A DNA stretch of 64,000 bases from the NCBI GenBank assembly GCA_049647585.1, contig JBARXY010000032.1, positions 1 to 64,000 on the forward strand, in the 5' to 3' direction. This DNA is from JAGQSZ01 sp049647585 (GTDB lineage Bacteria > Actinomycetota > Acidimicrobiia > Acidimicrobiales > Microtrichaceae). This document shows positions 60,535-64,000 of this stretch, piece after piece (within the stretch, counting starts at the first letter, position 1; each line of letters begins with the position of its first letter). The position numbers were made by a program, and so were the translations under genes. The notes under the pieces are model-generated. The model was given only the letters and a program-made list of their open reading frames with translations. It had not been told where the DNA came from and made no database searches.

Positions 60535-60906
60535 ATGGTTCAGTATCCGAGTTCAGATCTCGATGCCTCGTTCGCGGCGCTTTCGGACTCCACGCGCCGC
60601 GGAGTTCTAGAACAACTCGGGCGCCACGAGGCTTCGATCTCGGAACTCGCCGACCGGTTCCAGATGACGATCACCGGCATGAGGAAGCACGTCGGAGTCC
60701 TGGAACACGCTGGACTCGTGGTCACCCAGAAGGTCGGCCGCGTTCGTACCTGTCGAATCGGTGGTCGCCCTCTTGAGGAAGTGGCGCACTGGATCGATAG
60801 CTACAACCGGCTCTGGGACGAGCGTTTCGGCGAGCTCGACCAGGTGATCGAAGAGTTGAAACAGGAAGAAATGAAGAACAAGGAGAAGTCAGATGGAACC
60901 AAGTAG
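60535..60906 (+). CDS. ArsR-family transcriptional regulator
   Basis: A 123-residue winged-helix regulator: FAALSDSTRRGVLEQLGRHE, ISELADRFQMTITGMRKHVG and LEHAGLVVTQKVGRVRTCRI. It lacks the Cys metal sites of classical ArsR. The tail (YNRLWDERFGELDQVIEELK) is typical of the group paired with SRPBCC proteins. It overlaps the next gene by 14 bases, so the two are coupled. Confidence 0.9.
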   Translation: MVQYPSSDLDASFAALSDSTRRGVLEQLGRHEASISELADRFQMTITGMRKHVGVLEHAGLVVTQKVGRVRTCRIGGRPLEEVAHWIDSYNRLWDERFGELDQVIEELKQEEMKNKEKSDGTK

Positions 60907-61390
60907 CGAAGCTGCAGAAGCCCCGATGAAGAACGTCACCACGGTCGAGCGGAAGTCGGATCGTGAGGTCGTCGTCACGCGATCCTTCGATGCTCCCGCA
61001 GACCTGGTGTTCGAGGCGTGGTCGAGGCCCGAGCTGTTCAAGCGCTGGTGGATACCCAAATCGATGGGCATGACGCTGCAGTCCTGTGAGATGGACGTCC
61101 GCACCGGTGGTACCTACCGCCTCGGATTCGGCAACGGGATGGACTTTTTCGGCCGCTACATCGAGGTGGCGCGGCCGTCACTCATCGTCTGGACGAATGA
61201 TGAAGGCGGCGAGGACGGGTCCGTTACCACGGTGACATTCACCGAGACGGACGGCAGGACCCAGGTGGTCGTGAGTGAGTTGTATCCGTCCAAGGAAGCC
61301 CTTGACGCCGAGGGCGGTGCAACGGACGCAATGCACGAGACCTTCGCTCAATTGGACGAGTTGCTCGTCGAAGTCACGTCGGGGTCGTGA
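60893..61390 (+). CDS. SRPBCC (AHSA1-like) protein
   Basis: A 165-residue protein of the AHSA1/START-like fold: VVVTRSFDAPADLVFEAWSR, LFKRWWIPKSM, RTGGTYRLGF and a final MHETFAQLDELLV. Such proteins bind a hydrophobic ligand in a cavity. Coupled to the ArsR gene, a very common pair in actinobacteria with unknown ligand. Confidence 0.88.
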   Translation: MEPSSEAAEAPMKNVTTVERKSDREVVVTRSFDAPADLVFEAWSRPELFKRWWIPKSMGMTLQSCEMDVRTGGTYRLGFGNGMDFFGRYIEVARPSLIVWTNDEGGEDGSVTTVTFTETDGRTQVVVSELYPSKEALDAEGGATDAMHETFAQLDELLVEVTSGS

Positions 61391-61405
61391 CCGGCGCCTC
61401 CGGCG

Positions 61406-61729
61406 CTACCGGTCAACCGCCTCCTTCAATTCGGACTTCGACATCTTCGAGCGTCCCTTGATGTTCTTGTGGCGTGCCTCCTGGTAGAGCTGATCCTTGG
61501 TCCGACCGCCGGCACCTCTGTGTGAACGCAGGCCACCGCGTCGTCCCGAGGAGATGTCCTCCTTGGACAGCTTGCTCGACTCCTTGGCCTCCCCTGCTCT
61601 GGCCCGCTCCTTGTTCACCGTCCTGGCGGCGATCTCCTCGGCGGTGTCCTCATCCTTGCCCTGCTCCTGAGCGCTCTCCTTGATGTGTTCGTACTGTCGT
61701 TCTCGTTTGTCGCTCCAGGCTCTCGGCAT
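61406..61729 (-). CDS. Small basic Rho-N/plasmid-stabilisation-like protein
   Basis: About 107 residues, highly charged: MPRAWSDKRERQYEHIKESA, then EEIAARTVNKERARAG, and a C-terminal SAP/Rho-N-like helix pair (TKDQLYQEARHKNIKGRSKM, SKSELKEAVDR). Proteins of this type are often labelled plasmid stabilisation protein. They may bind nucleic acid. ATG 61729 is chosen because homology starts there. Confidence 0.7.
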   Translation of the reverse strand: MPRAWSDKRERQYEHIKESAQEQGKDEDTAEEIAARTVNKERARAGEAKESSKLSKEDISSGRRGGLRSHRGAGGRTKDQLYQEARHKNIKGRSKMSKSELKEAVDR

Positions 61730-61809
61730 CGTTGCGCTCCTTTCGCCTACGGCACGTGATCGACTTCCTGCCAACCATCCGAAGTACTCCTACCCAAACT
61801 GATGCAACC

Positions 61810-62965
61810 TCAGGAGTCCTGCGCGTATCTGCTGGCATCGCTCCGCCTCAATTCGAGCCCGATTCCCGGCCGGGAAAGATCGGGGGACAGCGTCCCCGAG
61901 ACAGGCTCGACGGCCCCGTCGAACAGCATGTGCCCGACCCGCACGTGGTCCGCGAAGTACTCAAGATGGCGGACATTCGGTACACAGCACGCGGGGTGGA
62001 GGTGCAACAGCGGCGCACAGTGGCCCGAAATCTGCAGCCCGTGCGCCGACGCGACAGCAGCCACTCGCAGCCATTCGGTTATACCGGCGCAACGCGACAC
62101 ATCGGACTGGAGCACGTCGACGGCGCCTGCGGAACACATCCGCTCGAAGTAGACGAGGTCGTAGCCATACTCGCCGGCAGCGACGTCCATTTCCGTCAGG
62201 GCGCGGATTTCGTTGAGTCCACCCAGGTCATCCGATGAGACAGGCTCCTCGAACCAGGTGACGCCAAGGTCTGTGAAACTCCGCGCCAGTCGAACGGCCT
62301 GTTTGCAGGTGTAGGCGCCGTTGGCGTCGACGAAGAGTTGCGCCTCGTCCCCGATGGCCCGTCGTGCGAGTTCCACCCGTTCCAGGTCTCGCCTCTCGTC
62401 GCCGCCCCAGTCGGTGCCGATCTTCATCTTCACCCGCGGGATCTGCTGGGCATGCACCCAGCCGCCCAGCTGGTTGGCCAGCTGCTCTGGGGTGAATGAA
62501 GTGAACCCGCCGCTGCCGTAGATGTCGACAGAAGGTCGACACATTCCCAGAAGCTTGCACAGGGGCAGGTCGAACAACTTGGCCTTGAGATCCCACAGCG
62601 CTGTATCGACTGCGGCGATGGACATGGAGACGATCCCAGGGCGGCCGAGGTTTCGGATCGCAGCCACCATCGAACTCCACGCCCCCCGCAACGTCGCAGG
62701 CGTCCTGACCCAGAATGGCTGGAGCGAGAACATCCCGAATGACTGGAGCGCATGCGCCGGTCGCGTAGGTAAACCCGATCCCGGTATGCCCACCGGCCGT
62801 TGCCTCGCAGAGGACCACCGTCGTCGCATCCCAACTCAGAGTCCCGTCGGATTCTGACTCCTCGAGAGGGACCACGAGCACCGAAGTGTCCAGGCGCTCC
62901 ACCGGCACGGTCGATGAAGACGTCGAGGGTCGACGGGTCGTCACGGGCGACGTCACGGAAGTCAT
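61810..62965 (-). pseudogene. Enolase-superfamily (mandelate racemase-like) gene with frameshift
   Basis: The N-terminal capping part (from ATG 62965: TSVLVVPLEESESDGTLSWD, GHTGIGFTYATGACAPVIRD) is in one frame; the barrel (SMSIAAVDTALWDLKAKLF, VKMKIGTDWGG with K-x-K, LFVDANGAYTCKQA with D-x-N, WFEEPVSSDDL, AAGEYGYD, LQISGHCAPLLHLH) is in another. The shift lies at a run of six G near 62690; five G would give one protein of about 385 residues. All catalytic residues are kept, so a recent mutation or sequencing error is likely. Its start overlaps the stop of the GMC oxidoreductase (TGATG). Confidence 0.7.
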
Positions 62966-64000
62966 CACGGCTCGCCTCCCCTTCCGAAACCCCGGTTTGC
63001 CGACGCAAGATGGTCGGCGCATCGAGCGGCCAGCGCCATGATCGTCAGCGCCGGGTTGGCGCTCCCCTGGGTCGGCATGACGCTGCCGTCGGTCACATAG
63101 AGGTTGTCCACGGCGAAGCTGCAAAGGTCGCCGTCCACAACGCCGCTCTCGGCGCTCGAACCCATTCGGCACCCACCGACCAGATGGGCGTAACGGTTGA
63201 TGGTTGCGGTCCTCTCGGCACCGGCCGCCTGGAGAATGTCAGTCATCACTTTGCGGCCTGCGGTCATGAGCCTGCGGTCGTTCTCGCACTGTGAATAGTC
63301 GAAGTGGGCAACCGGCAGACCGTGCCGGTCGACCTCGTCAGCGAGGGTGACCCGGTTCTCGGGCAGTGGCACGAACTCACACAACACTCCTAGACACGCC
63401 CAGTGGACGTAGTCGCGCATCTGTTCACGCAGGGCGGCTCCCCAATAGCCCTCGGCAACGAGGTGCTCGGCCCAGGTGATGGGCAACGGTCCGACGCTCT
63501 GCACCGAGAACCCGCGCTTGTAATCCCTTGAAGCGTCGGTCTCGTAGAAGGCCTCAGATGACACCTCGGGGGGCGGAGCCTTGTACATCCTCACCTCATC
63601 GGCGAAGCGACCCGCGGTCTGGGCCGCACCCTGAACCATTACGTAGCGGCCAACCAGGTCATGGTCGTTGCACAGACCGTGCGGAAACCGCTCACAAGCA
63701 GAGTTCAACAGCAGTCTCGGTGTCTCGATTGCGTAACCGGCGACCGCCACCATGCGGGCCCTTTGGTGGTGCTCCACACCACCCCGGAAATAGGTGACTC
63801 CGTTTGCACGCCCGTCGGCTCCGATCTCAATGCGACTCACCATCGAGTTGGGCCGCACTTCCGCACCATGAGCCAGCGCATCGGGAATGTGCGTGATCAG
63901 CGTCGAGGCTTTGGAGTTGACCTTGCAACCTTGGAGACAGAATCCGCGATAGATGCAATGGGGACGGTTACCCATCCGTCCGTTCGTGATGGCCACCGGA
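62965..64000 (-). CDS. GMC oxidoreductase (partial)
   Basis: The C-terminal 340 or more residues of a glucose-methanol-choline oxidoreductase; the N-terminal FAD Rossmann motif lies beyond the right edge. Visible are CIYRGFCLQGCKVNSKAST, VAVAGYAIETPRLLLNSA, and the C-terminal signature YAHLVGGCRMGSSAESGVVD followed by NLYVTDGSVMPTQGSANPAL, including the catalytic-pair region. It is translationally coupled to the enolase-superfamily gene, suggesting a pathway for oxidising a sugar acid or similar compound. Confidence 0.85.
   Translation of the reverse strand, partial: PVAITNGRMGNRPHCIYRGFCLQGCKVNSKASTLITHIPDALAHGAEVRPNSMVSRIEIGADGRANGVTYFRGGVEHHQRARMVAVAGYAIETPRLLLNSACERFPHGLCNDHDLVGRYVMVQGAAQTAGRFADEVRMYKAPPPEVSSEAFYETDASRDYKRGFSVQSVGPLPITWAEHLVAEGYWGAALREQMRDYVHWACLGVLCEFVPLPENRVTLADEVDRHGLPVAHFDYSQCENDRRLMTAGRKVMTDILQAAGAERTATINRYAHLVGGCRMGSSAESGVVDGDLCSFAVDNLYVTDGSVMPTQGSANPALTIMALAARCADHLASANRGFGRGGEP

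Noticed and set aside
1..64000. CRISPR array or rRNA operon
   Set aside because: No regularly spaced repeats and no conserved rRNA segments were seen.

Overview
The window is high-GC, gene-dense DNA from an actinobacterium, most likely class Acidimicrobiia (Ilumatobacter-like). That placement is an inference from the GC-rich codon use, the conserved block uvrC-(tdk)-rapZ-yvcK-gap-pgk-tpiA-secG, a short mitochondrial-type aconitase, Flp pilins with no tad genes beside them, and many GTG starts with GGAGG-type ribosome binding sites.

Positions 1 to about 19,140 are an accessory region that ends at a tRNA-Leu(GAG) gene. It is crowded with toxin-antitoxin and defence-type genes, many broken: an HTH/GNAT pair with a truncated toxin, an HTH/PIN pair, an IS110 remnant, a start-less PD-(D/E)XK nuclease facing a beheaded GNAT, an ankyrin protein, a Fic protein, an AbiE-like pair with a frameshifted nucleotidyltransferase, two pRiA4b ORF-3-like genes (one deleted) and a PIN fragment. 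A 149-bp direct repeat carrying the start of fic occurs at 10,437 and 13,376. The right end, about 14.07-19.08 kb, reads as one integrative element: a three-TM protein and a DUF6414-type protein as cargo, an HTH protein, a Rep-like protein whose promoter and start codon carry three copies of an AGTGCCA-N5-TGRCACT operator, and a serine recombinase whose last codons lie inside the tRNA-Leu 3' end. Degenerate copies of that tRNA end at 10,963 and 14,068 suggest successive insertions at the same tRNA.

Positions 19.2-44.8 kb are core genome. The minus strand carries a long run from uvrC through thymidine kinase, a methyltransferase, rapZ, yvcK and the glycolytic genes gap-pgk-tpiA to secG; whiA, usually next to yvcK, is absent. 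Around it are nadA, uvrA (with a histone-H1-like lysine-rich tail), aroC, coaE-uvrB, a NarL-type two-component system, two Flp pilins, a GntR regulator divergent from aconitase, and a HAD-PlsC phospholipid acyltransferase.

Positions 45-58 kb hold a LysR regulator, citrate synthase, a DUF971 protein, an acyl-CoA dehydrogenase, a Pat-like acetyltransferase fused to an inactive-looking acyl-CoA synthetase, a DUF885 protein, an alpha/beta hydrolase, a DUF2085-like membrane protein, a secreted CocE-like lipoprotein and tRNA-Cys. A tRNA-Val(GAC) follows at 58.7 kb. Its 3' end plus terminator is duplicated 1.68 kb downstream, bracketing a small islet with a toxin-antitoxin pair (toxin frameshifted) and no integrase. 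The window ends with an ArsR/SRPBCC pair, a small basic protein, a frameshifted enolase-superfamily gene and a GMC oxidoreductase cut by the right edge.
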